From NCBI GenBank assembly GCA_902805495.1, contig CADCTH010000468.1, forward strand, positions 1 to 18,018: a DNA stretch of 18,018 nt. Reading direction: 5' to 3'. Positions 1 to 6,407 of this stretch are shown here, piece by piece. How positions within the stretch are numbered: position 1 is the stretch's first letter; each line of letters opens with the position of its first letter. A program made the translations under genes and the position numbers. A model generated the notes under the pieces. The model saw only the letters and a list, made by a program, of their open reading frames with translations, searched no databases and was not told the origin of the DNA. This DNA comes from an uncultured Actinomycetospora sp. (lineage in GTDB: Bacteria > Actinomycetota > Actinomycetes > Mycobacteriales > Pseudonocardiaceae).

Positions 1-40
1 CGCGGACTCGGACGGGCACCGCGACTCCAACTGGCACTAG
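1..40 (+). CDS. Possible C-terminal tail of an upstream gene (partial)
   Basis: Reading from base 2, the frame gives ADSDGHRDSNWH and then TAG at 38-40. This is only twelve residues, so no family can be assigned. A gene ending here would converge on the MFS gene, with a long hairpin between the two stops, which is a sensible arrangement. The reading rests on frame and context only and could be chance. Confidence 0.3.
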   Translation, partial: ADSDGHRDSNWH

Positions 41-55
41 GCGCGCGCCGTCCCG

Positions 56-114
56 CGGAGCGAAGGGCGCCCTCGCTGCCTCCGAGGCAGTCAGGGCGCC
101 CCTCGCTCGCTCCG
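56..114. terminator. Long nested stem-loop downstream of the MFS gene
   Basis: The outer arm CGGAGCGA (56-63) pairs with TCGCTCCG (107-114). A second segment at 62-73 pairs with 93-104 with one mismatch around GGGCGCCC. The tip is the hairpin CTGCCT-CCG-AGGCAG (76-90). It starts just past the MFS stop codon and would form on either strand, so a bidirectional terminator is the simplest reading. There is no U-tract. It is not homologous in sequence to the paired elements at 2676 and 12847, although it also begins with a CGGAGCGAA-like arm. Confidence 0.6.
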
Positions 115-122
115 GGGCCCGC

Positions 123-1328
123 TCACCGCGCCCGCGTCCACGCCGCCGCGCAGACGAGGGCCACGACGACCCCGAGCGCTCCCGCCACGGCCACCGCCGT
201 CGCCGGGCCCGTGCGCTCGGCCAGCAGGCCCGCGAGGAGCACGCCGACGCCCTGGGTGACGCGCAGGGCGGTCACCGCGAGCCCGAAGGCCTGGCCCCGG
301 TGGGCGTCGGGCACGGCGGCGACGAACGCGGCGTTCGCCGGCACCTGGTAGGCGCAGGCGATCCCCGAGAGCACCCACAGCGCGATCAGCCCCGCGAGCG
401 GGGGATCGAGCGCCGACGCGACCAGCGGGACGCACGAGGCCACCGCGAGCGGTCCGAGCAGGCGGTCGCGCCGCGCCGGCGGCACCAGGCGCGCGACGAC
501 GACGATGCCCAGCGCCGCCCCGAGCGGGTTCGCCGCCAGCAGCAGGCCCACCGCGAGCAGGCCGCCGCCCAGCGCCGCCGCGTAGGGCGCGGCGAGGCCC
601 TCGATCGTCACCACGAACGACGAGACGCACGCCAGGGCCACGAGCGCGCGCAGGCGCCGGTCGCCCAGGACGATCCGCGTTCCCTCGCGCAGCCCCGCCG
701 TCCGCGTGGCGGGGGTCGCCGTCGCCCGCTGCTCGGCCACCCCGAGCTGCAGCACCAGGGCGGAGAGGACGAACGTCGCCGCGTCGGCGAGCAGCGCGCC
801 CGGCACCCCGACCAGCGCCACCAGCGGTCCGCCGAGCGCGAAGCCGAGCACCTGACCGCTCTGGTAGGTCGTGCCGGACACCGCCGAGGCCACGACGTAG
901 CGGTCGCCGGAGAGGACGTGCGGCAGGATCGCCGCCCGCGCCGCGGCGAAGGGGGCGGCCAGGAGCTGCCCCGCGACCACGAGGGCACACAGCACCCAGA
1001 ACGGGGTGCCGGGCACGGCCATGAGCGCGAGCAGCCCGGCGCGCAGCAGGTCGGTGACGACCATCGTCGCCCGGCGCGGCGCGCGGTCGGCGATGCCCGA
1101 GAGCAGGGGGCCGGCGACGAGGTCGGGCAGGAAGGTCAGCGCGTAGGTCAGCGCGGTGAGGCCGGCGGACGCGGTCTCGGTGAAGACGAGGACGGCGAGC
1201 GCGACACGGGCCACCTGGTCGCCGAGCACCGAGAGGAGCTGGGCGACCCACAGCGCCCGGAACTGCGCGTCGGCGAAGACCTCGGCGAAGCGGGCACCAC
1301 CCGTGCTCGGCCGGTGCTCCTCGGTCAC
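123..1328 (-). CDS. MFS transporter, probable drug/metabolite exporter
   Basis: A 401-aa integral membrane protein of the major facilitator superfamily, of the size and hydrophobic pattern expected for a 12-helix member. The N-terminal region has the feature common in MFS_1/MFS_3 exporters: 'FRALWVAQLLSVLGDQVARVALAVLVF', where the first helix starts (about residues 27-50), followed by the cytoplasmic loop 'GIADRAPRRATMVVTDLLRAG' that corresponds to the conserved motif between helices 2 and 3. The substrate cannot be read from sequence. The start is GTG at 1328, with no clear Shine-Dalgarno but a TAGAGT box 9 nt upstream, so the message may be leaderless. It is divergent from the DUF3145 gene and is followed by a long hairpin. 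Confidence 0.88.
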   Translation of the reverse strand: MTEEHRPSTGGARFAEVFADAQFRALWVAQLLSVLGDQVARVALAVLVFTETASAGLTALTYALTFLPDLVAGPLLSGIADRAPRRATMVVTDLLRAGLLALMAVPGTPFWVLCALVVAGQLLAAPFAAARAAILPHVLSGDRYVVASAVSGTTYQSGQVLGFALGGPLVALVGVPGALLADAATFVLSALVLQLGVAEQRATATPATRTAGLREGTRIVLGDRRLRALVALACVSSFVVTIEGLAAPYAAALGGGLLAVGLLLAANPLGAALGIVVVARLVPPARRDRLLGPLAVASCVPLVASALDPPLAGLIALWVLSGIACAYQVPANAAFVAAVPDAHRGQAFGLAVTALRVTQGVGVLLAGLLAERTGPATAVAVAGALGVVVALVCAAAWTRAR

Positions 1329-1337
1329 GGTGTGACG

Positions 1338-1343
1338 ACTCTA
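1338..1343 (-). promoter_or_regulatory. Candidate -10 box of a leaderless MFS promoter
   Basis: The minus strand reads TAGAGT, fitting the actinobacterial TAnnnT -10 pattern, and ends 9 nt before the GTG start of the MFS gene. That spacing places transcription start almost on the start codon, which agrees with the absence of a ribosome binding site. No good -35 box is seen. Confidence 0.4.
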
Positions 1344-1491
1344 CGGACACGCTGCGCGACACGCCCAGAACCGAACGGGCACTGGCGCCACACCCGTCCC
1401 ACGGTGCACACTGCAGCGCGGTGTGATCCGTGGGGCCGTCGGGTGACGAGGACGTTGGGGAAGGCGCTTCTCGTCGAGCCGGAGGTCAGCA

Positions 1492-1983
1492 GTGAGCACC
1501 CGTGGCGTGATCTACGTCCACTCGTCGCCGTCTGCGGTCAGCCCGCACGTCGAGTGGGCGATCGCGGGCGTCCTGGACGCCCGTGTCGTACTGGACTGGT
1601 CCGCGCAGGGCGCGGCACCGGGAACCGTGCGCGCCGAGTGCACGTGGGCGGGGCCCGCGGGCACCGCGGCGCGTGTGGCGACCGCTCTGCGCGCGTGGGG
1701 GATGGTGCGCTTCGAGGTCACCGAGGACCCCTCGCCGGGCACCGACGGCGAGCGCTTCAGCCACGTCCCGGGCCTCGGGCTGTGGCACGGGCGCACGAGC
1801 GCGAACGGCGACATCGTCCTCGGCGAGGACCAGGTGCGCGCCGCGCTCGCCGGCGCGTCCACCCGCGAGGCGCTGGCGCAGCGCCTCGACGACCTGCTCG
1901 GCACCCGCTGGGACGCCGCGCTCGAGGAGTTCCGCTTCGCCGGTGACGGCGCGCCGGTGGCGCGGCTGCACCAGGTCGGCTGA
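1492..1983 (+). CDS. DUF3145 family protein
   Basis: A 163-aa soluble protein that matches my memory of the actinobacteria-restricted DUF3145 family: it begins 'STRGVIYVHSSPSAVSPHVEWAI', has a central 'GLWHGRTSANGDIVLGEDQVR' segment, and ends in a charged 'LDDLLGTRWDAALEEFRFAG' region. The biochemical function of the family is unknown to me. It has no signal peptide or membrane segment. The start is GTG at 1492, chosen because GGAGG lies 6 nt upstream. The gene is often found close to the FAS-II genes in actinomycetes, as here, but it is transcribed towards them rather than with them. Confidence 0.8.
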   Translation: MSTRGVIYVHSSPSAVSPHVEWAIAGVLDARVVLDWSAQGAAPGTVRAECTWAGPAGTAARVATALRAWGMVRFEVTEDPSPGTDGERFSHVPGLGLWHGRTSANGDIVLGEDQVRAALAGASTREALAQRLDDLLGTRWDAALEEFRFAGDGAPVARLHQVG

Positions 1984-2034
1984 CCGAGGCCCGAGGAGCG
2001 GAGACTGTCGAGGAGGACTGGCACGCTGGACGGC

Positions 2035-2652
2035 ATGCTCGGTCGGCTCCGTGACGGCGTGCGCGACGGCGCCCTGCGCGACCGGCTGCGTCCCGGGGTC
2101 CTCGTGCCCGTCGCGCTCGGCATCGTCCTCGTGCTGCTCGTCGTCGCGGGCGCGCTGCTGGGCGAGCGGGCCGCCTCGGTCGGCCGGGCGTCGGTGGGCG
2201 ACACCGGGCCCGTGCTCGTGGGCGTCGACCTCCCGGCCGACGGGTCCGCGGGCCCGCCCACGGTCACGCTGTCGCCGTCCGCCGCCGCGCACCCGCGGTC
2301 CGATGCGGTGCGCGCGCTCCTGCAGCGCTGGGCCGACGCCCGCAACACCGGCGACCTCGCGGGCTACCGGGCCACGCTCGCGCCCGGCAGCCGTATCGAC
2401 CCGACGGCCTTCACCGACGCGGCGCGCACGCAGCGCGTCGGCTCGGTCGTGGTCCGGCGGATCGACCCGGTGGCCGGGGGCGAGCTCGTCGTCCCCCTGG
2501 GCTACGTGAGCACCCAGGACCCGGCGGCGGCACCCGCGGACGTGCGCGTGCCCCGCCTGTGTTGGCAGGTCAGCGCCGTCCTCGCGCAGACCGGCGACGA
2601 GCCCCGCCTGGTCGACCCGCGCCCCGGGAGCCAGCTCCGCACGCCCTGCTAG
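2035..2652 (+). CDS. Small membrane-anchored protein of unknown function
   Basis: A 205-aa protein that I do not recognise. Residues about 21-43 (VLVPVALGIVLVLLVVAGALLG) form a single transmembrane helix after a short Arg-rich N-terminus, implying an N-in anchor with the rest outside the membrane. The segment 'AVRALLQRWADARNTGDLAGYRATLAPGS' resembles the first helices of an NTF2/SnoaL-like fold and is followed by short beta-rich stretches. It has two cysteines near the C-terminus (in 'RLCWQV' and the last residue). A purine-rich AGGAGGA at 2010-2016 is rather far from the ATG, so the start is not certain. It lies 51 bp after the DUF3145 gene, possibly co-transcribed. Confidence 0.68.
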   Translation: MLGRLRDGVRDGALRDRLRPGVLVPVALGIVLVLLVVAGALLGERAASVGRASVGDTGPVLVGVDLPADGSAGPPTVTLSPSAAAHPRSDAVRALLQRWADARNTGDLAGYRATLAPGSRIDPTAFTDAARTQRVGSVVVRRIDPVAGGELVVPLGYVSTQDPAAAPADVRVPRLCWQVSAVLAQTGDEPRLVDPRPGSQLRTPC

Positions 2653-2675
2653 CGAGCTGCGAGCCGCGAGCGGGG

Positions 2676-2753
2676 GGCTTTCCTGGCCCTATCGGCGTGC
2701 TGCATCGAATTGCCAGCGTGGCCCCCACGCTGGCACCAGACGCCAGGAAAGCC
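2676..2753. repeat. Structured intergenic element, copy A
   Basis: Perfect 12-bp inverted arms GGCTTTCCTGGC (2676-2687) and GCCAGGAAAGCC (2742-2753) enclose a core starting CCCTATCGGCGTGC (2687-2700). After the core comes a strong inner hairpin GCCAGCGTGG-CCC-CCACGCTGGC (2712-2734). The first 24 nt of the core match copy B (12860-12883) at 21 positions. The arms are unrelated in sequence to those of copy B, yet both sets pair. The element lies in the 118-bp gap between two convergent genes, so it could act as a terminator, but the conserved unpaired core is not a terminator feature. Confidence 0.75.
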
Positions 2754-2770
2754 GCCAGCTCGGCGGAGGG

Positions 2771-4027
2771 TCAGGCGGGGGTGAACGCCAGGCAGACGTT
2801 GTGCCCGCCGAAGCCGAACGAGTCGCTGATCGCGGCGTCCAGCGTCGTCTTGCGGGCCTCGCCGGCCACGACGTCGAGGGTGACGTCGGGGTCGAGCTCC
2901 TCGAGGTTCGCGGTGGGCGGGATCAGGCCCTCGCGCACCGACAGGATCGTCGCGATCGCCTCGACCGCGCCCGCGGCACCCAGGAGGTGACCCAGCGAGC
3001 CCTTGGGGGCGGTGAGCACCGGGTGGTCGCCGATCGCCTTCTTGACGGCCACGGTCTCGGCCACGTCGCCGACGTTCGTCGCCGTCGCGTGGCAGTTCAC
3101 GTGACCCACGTCGGCGGGGTCGAGCCCCGCCGTGCGCAGCGCCGCCGCGATGGCCCGGGACTGTCCCGTGCCCTCGGGATCGGGCGCGGTGATGTGGTAC
3201 GCGTCGGCGCTGGTGCCGATGCCCGCCAGGCGCCCGTGCACCGTGGCGCCCCGGCCCTTCGCGAACTCCTCGCGCTCGAGCACCACCATGCCCGCGCCCT
3301 CGCCGAGCACGAAGCCGTTGCGGCCGGTGTCGAAGGGGCGGGAGGCGCGCTCGGGCTCGTCGTTGCGCAGCGCCATGGTGCGGGCCTGGGTGAAGCCGGC
3401 GAGGGTGATCGGCGCGATGCACGCCTCGGTGCCGCCGGCGACGACGACGTCGACCTCGTCGGCCATGAGCATCCGCCAGCCCCAGGCGAGCGCCTCGGCG
3501 CCGGACGCGCAGGCCGACACCGGCGCGTGCACGCCGGCGGCCGCGCCGAACTCCAGGCCCACGTGCGCGGCCGGGCCGTTCGGCATGAGCATCGGGATCG
3601 TCAGGACCGCGACCTTGCGCAGTCCCTGCTGCTCGAGCAGGTCGTCCTGGCCCAGCAGGGTCAGCGCCCCGCCGATGCCGGTGCCGACGATGACCGCGAG
3701 GCGCAGCCCGTCGACCTGGGGCGAGCCGTCCTCGGTCGACGGGTAGTCGCCGAGGTCGGCGTGCGCCCACGCCTCGCGGGCCGCGACGATCGCGGTCTGC
3801 TCGCTGCGGTCGAGGCGGCGGGCCTCGACGCGCTTGAGGTCGGGCTCCTCGGCGAGCTGCGCGGCGATCTTCACCGGCAGCTCGAAGGTGTCGACCCAGT
3901 CCTTCTCCAGCTTCGAGACGCCGCTGCGACCGGCCAGGAGGCCATCCCAGGTGGTCGCCACGTCGCCGCCGAGCGGGGTCGTCGCGCCCATTCCGGTGAC
4001 GACGACCCCCTGGCCGGTGCTGCTCAC
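2771..4027 (-). CDS. fabF: 3-oxoacyl-[acyl-carrier-protein] synthase II (KAS II)
   Basis: Elongating condensing enzyme of FAS-II: it joins malonyl-ACP to a growing acyl-ACP with loss of CO2. The full thiolase fold is present in 418 aa. The active-site Cys173 lies in 'PVSACASGAEALAWGW', with His312 in 'NCHATATNVGD' and His346 in 'KGSLGHLLGAAGAV', giving the Cys-His-His triad of the FabF/KasA class. I chose the GTG at 4027, because AAGGGG sits just upstream, the protein then begins 'VSSTGQGVVVTGMG' as in relatives, and it clears the acpP stop by 10 bp. A longer open frame to 4102 would overlap acpP and add a low-complexity Ser/Arg tail. It is the last gene of the fabDHPF operon, and no second KAS gene follows. 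Confidence 0.96.
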   Translation of the reverse strand: MSSTGQGVVVTGMGATTPLGGDVATTWDGLLAGRSGVSKLEKDWVDTFELPVKIAAQLAEEPDLKRVEARRLDRSEQTAIVAAREAWAHADLGDYPSTEDGSPQVDGLRLAVIVGTGIGGALTLLGQDDLLEQQGLRKVAVLTIPMLMPNGPAAHVGLEFGAAAGVHAPVSACASGAEALAWGWRMLMADEVDVVVAGGTEACIAPITLAGFTQARTMALRNDEPERASRPFDTGRNGFVLGEGAGMVVLEREEFAKGRGATVHGRLAGIGTSADAYHITAPDPEGTGQSRAIAAALRTAGLDPADVGHVNCHATATNVGDVAETVAVKKAIGDHPVLTAPKGSLGHLLGAAGAVEAIATILSVREGLIPPTANLEELDPDVTLDVVAGEARKTTLDAAISDSFGFGGHNVCLAFTPA

Positions 4028-4037
4028 GCGTCGCCCC

Positions 4038-4280
4038 TTACGAGTGGTTCGAGATGTAGTCGACGGCGTCCTGGACGGTGGTGAGCTTCGCGAGCTCGTC
4101 ATCCGGGATCTTGACGCCGAACTTGTCCTCGGCCTGCACGGCGATCTCCACCATCGACAGCGAGTCGATGTCGAGGTCGTCGACGAACGACTTCTCGGAG
4201 GTGACCTCCGCGGCGTCGACGCCCGCGACCTCCTCCACGATGCTCGCCAGGTCGGGCAGGATCTCTTCGTTGGTCGCCAC
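4038..4280 (-). CDS. acpP: Acyl carrier protein
   Basis: An 80-aa acidic carrier protein that holds growing acyl chains on a phosphopantetheine arm during fatty acid synthesis. The attachment serine is Ser40 in 'DDLDIDSLSMVEIAVQAEDKFG', the classic DSL motif. The length and the four-helix pattern are standard for FAS-II ACPs; it lacks the long C-terminal extension typical of mycobacterial AcpM. The start is GTG at 4280 (protein begins 'VATNEEILPDLASIV'), chosen for the GAGGGAG ribosome binding site 5 nt upstream; upstream in-frame codons add an Arg-rich stretch absent from the family. It lies between fabH and fabF, with a small hairpin in the 76-bp gap after fabH. Confidence 0.96.
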   Translation of the reverse strand: MATNEEILPDLASIVEEVAGVDAAEVTSEKSFVDDLDIDSLSMVEIAVQAEDKFGVKIPDDELAKLTTVQDAVDYISNHS

Positions 4281-4314
4281 GTGCTCCCTCTCTCGTGCTC
4301 TGGGTGGGTCTTCG

Positions 4315-4332
4315 GGTGCGCGGCTGCGCACC
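4315..4332 (-). promoter_or_regulatory. Intercistronic hairpin between fabH and acpP
   Basis: A perfect 6-bp stem GGTGCG-CGGCTG-CGCACC in the only sizeable gap of the operon, upstream of the acpP ribosome binding site. It could mark RNA processing or stabilise the acpP-fabF part of the message. It is short, and in GC-rich DNA such stems also arise by chance. Confidence 0.35.
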
Positions 4333-4356
4333 GTAGGGCAGATCAGGGCAGGACGG

Positions 4357-5337
4357 TCACGGCAGGACCACGACCTGCGCCGCGTACGACAGGCCGGCGC
4401 CGAAGCCGACCAGCAGCGCGACGTCGCCCGAACGGGCGCGGCCGTCGCCGCGCATGTGGTCGATGGCCATCGGGATCGAGGCCGACGAGGTGTTGCCGGA
4501 GTACTGGATGTCGTCGGCGACGCGCAGGTCGTCGCGGCCGCCGACCTGGCGCACCTTCTTCGCGATCGCCTCGACGATGCGCAGGTTGGCCTGGTGGGGG
4601 ACGAGCACGTCGACGTCGGAGGGCTGCAGGCCCGCGGCCTCGACGGCGCGCAGGGCCACCGGCGCGATCTTCGTGGTGGCCCAGCGGAACACCGCCTGGC
4701 CCTCCTGGCGCAGCGCGTCGGTCTCGTCGATGCCGATGGTGGCGACCATGTCGCCCGCCGCGCCCCAGATCACCGGGCCGACGCCGACCTCCTCCTCGGT
4801 GTACGCCGGACCGACCACCGCGGCGCCCGCGCCGTCGGCGAAGATGATGCAGGTCGAGCGGTCGTTCATGTCCAGCCAGTCCGACAGCTTCTCCGAGCCG
4901 ATGACCAGCACGTGCTTCGCGGTGCCGGACCGGATCATGTCGCCGGCCAGGCCGGTGCCGTAGCAGAACCCGGCGCACGCGGTGTTGAGGTCCATGGCGC
5001 CGATGCCGTTGACCCCGATGCGGTCGGCGGTCTGCGCGGCGGCGTTCGGGATCGGCTTCTGCATCGTGCAGGTGGCGACGATGACCGCGTCGAGGTCGGT
5101 GGGCGAGAGCCCGGCGTCGGCCAGCGCCTTCGACCCGGCCTCGACGCCCATGGAGACCACCGACTCGTCGGCCGAGGCGAAGCGGCGCTCGACGATGCCG
5201 ACGCGGCTCTGGATCCACTGGTCGTTCGTCTCGACGATCTTCTCGAGATCCTGGTTCGTGACGACCCGGTCGGGCTGCATGCTGCCGAGCCCGAGGATGC
5301 GGGCCCCCGCCGCCTGCGGGGTGAGCTGGAGCCTCAC
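4357..5337 (-). CDS. fabH: 3-oxoacyl-[acyl-carrier-protein] synthase III (KAS III)
   Basis: Initiating condensing enzyme of FAS-II: it condenses an acyl-CoA primer (acetyl-CoA or a branched short-chain acyl-CoA) with malonyl-ACP. The protein is 326 aa, the normal length. The catalytic triad is visible: Cys121 in 'DLNTACAGFCYG', His248 in 'VPHQANLRIVEAI' and Asn282 in 'YSGNTSSASIP'. The C-terminal 'LLVGFGAGLSYAAQVV' is the usual FabH end. The start is GTG at 5337, overlapping the fabD stop by 4 bp (GTGA), which indicates translational coupling. A much longer open frame in this phase runs through fabD on the same strand and is not coding. Primer choice cannot be read by eye. Confidence 0.96.
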   Translation of the reverse strand: MRLQLTPQAAGARILGLGSMQPDRVVTNQDLEKIVETNDQWIQSRVGIVERRFASADESVVSMGVEAGSKALADAGLSPTDLDAVIVATCTMQKPIPNAAAQTADRIGVNGIGAMDLNTACAGFCYGTGLAGDMIRSGTAKHVLVIGSEKLSDWLDMNDRSTCIIFADGAGAAVVGPAYTEEEVGVGPVIWGAAGDMVATIGIDETDALRQEGQAVFRWATTKIAPVALRAVEAAGLQPSDVDVLVPHQANLRIVEAIAKKVRQVGGRDDLRVADDIQYSGNTSSASIPMAIDHMRGDGRARSGDVALLVGFGAGLSYAAQVVVLP

Positions 5338-6266
5338 GCGCCGCCCCCGATCCCCTCGGCCACCTTCTGCAGGTCGTCCGGGGTGTTGACGTTGTGGGTC
5401 GCGGTGCCCTTGAGCGCCCGCTTGACCATGCCGGTGAGCGTGCCCGCGGGCGTCAGCTCGATGACGGTGTCGACGCCGCGCTCGCCCATCGTCTCCATGC
5501 AGGCGTCCCAGCGCACCGAGCGCGTCACCTGGGCGACGAGGCGGTCGAGGAACTCGCCGCCGTCGCTCACCACGGCGCCGTCGGCGTTCTGCAGCAGGGG
5601 GTGCGACGGGCTGGCGGGCGCGAGCTCGTCGCGGTGCTCGCCGACCCAGGTGGCCAGCGCCTTCTCGGCGGGCTCCATGAAGCGGGTGTGGAACGCGCCG
5701 GCCACCGACAGGGCCCGCACGCGGGCGCCCTCCGGCGGGTTCGCGACCAGCTCTTCGACGGCCTCGGTGCGCCCGGCGGCGACGACCTGGCCCGTGCCGT
5801 TGCGGTTGGCGGGCTCGAGGTCGAGCTCGGCGAGGCGGGCGAGCACCGCGTCGGCGTCGCCCCCGAGCACCGCGGCCATCGTCGTGGGCTCCACCGCGCA
5901 GGCGGCGGCCATCTCGCGGCCGCGGACCGCGGCCAGCGCCACGGCCTGCTCGGCGTCGATGACCTCGGCGATCGCGGCGGCCGCCAGCTCGCCGACGGAG
6001 TGGCCGGCGACCAGGGCGTCGTCCGGCACGGTGACCTCGAGGCGCAGCTGGTCCCAGGCCAGCAGCGCCGACGCGACGAGCAGCGGCTGGGTCACCGCGG
6101 TGTCGGCGATGGCGTCGGCGTCCGCGTCGGTGCCGGGGTGCACCAGGTCGAGCCCGGCGGCGTCGGAGAACGCCTCGAGCCGCCCGCGCGCCTCGGGACG
6201 GTCGAGCCACGGGGCGAGCATGCCCGGTTTCTGGGCGCCCTGGCCGGGGGCGAGGATCGCGATCAC
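5334..6266 (-). CDS. fabD: Malonyl-CoA:ACP malonyltransferase
   Basis: Moves the malonyl group from malonyl-CoA to ACP, providing extender units for FabH and FabF. The family landmarks are present in 310 aa: N-terminal 'LAPGQGAQKPGM', the nucleophile elbow GHSVG with Ser90, conserved Arg115, 'ANRNGTGQVVAAG', and the catalytic His193 in 'AGAFHTRFM'. I prefer the GTG at 6266 (protein begins 'VIAILAPGQGAQ'), because GAGGTGG lies just upstream and the start then aligns with mycobacterial FabD; the GTG three codons earlier (6275) is the alternative. It is the first gene of the operon, preceded by a 141-bp gap with a 17-bp palindrome. Confidence 0.95.
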   Translation of the reverse strand: MIAILAPGQGAQKPGMLAPWLDRPEARGRLEAFSDAAGLDLVHPGTDADADAIADTAVTQPLLVASALLAWDQLRLEVTVPDDALVAGHSVGELAAAAIAEVIDAEQAVALAAVRGREMAAACAVEPTTMAAVLGGDADAVLARLAELDLEPANRNGTGQVVAAGRTEAVEELVANPPEGARVRALSVAGAFHTRFMEPAEKALATWVGEHRDELAPASPSHPLLQNADGAVVSDGGEFLDRLVAQVTRSVRWDACMETMGERGVDTVIELTPAGTLTGMVKRALKGTATHNVNTPDDLQKVAEGIGGGA

Positions 6267-6335
6267 GGGTGCCACCTCATCACGGCGCGACGGCGGGCCG
6301 AAGGCATCGGGACGACGAACTCGGGTCAGTCACCG

Positions 6336-6352
6336 TTGTGGAGTTCCCACAA
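6336..6352. promoter_or_regulatory. Palindrome upstream of fabD, candidate FasR operator
   Basis: TTGTGG-AGTTC-CCACAA is a perfect 6-bp inverted repeat with a 5-bp spacer, in the short gap between the regulator gene and fabD, about 70 bp from the fabD start. Streptomyces FasR, the orthologous regulator, is reported to act at the fabD promoter, so this is a natural candidate site. It stands out as relatively AT-rich in very GC-rich DNA. The link to the regulator is inference, and no convincing -10/-35 pair was found next to it. Confidence 0.55.
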
Positions 6353-6407
6353 TGCGCCCCGTCACACACCTGCGGCCCGGCGCGCGTCACCGGCTCATCG
6401 TCGCAGG

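Noticed and set aside
2676..2753. Copies A and B as ends or copies of an insertion sequence or MITE
   Set aside because: The inverted arms of the two copies do not share sequence, as the terminal repeats of one transposon family should, and no target duplication was seen.
4357..6210. A 617-codon open frame covering fabH and most of fabD
   Set aside because: Only the part from 5337 to 4357 resembles a protein family (FabH). The upstream extension is an Arg/Gly-rich out-of-phase reading of fabD on the same strand, so it is not a fusion protein.
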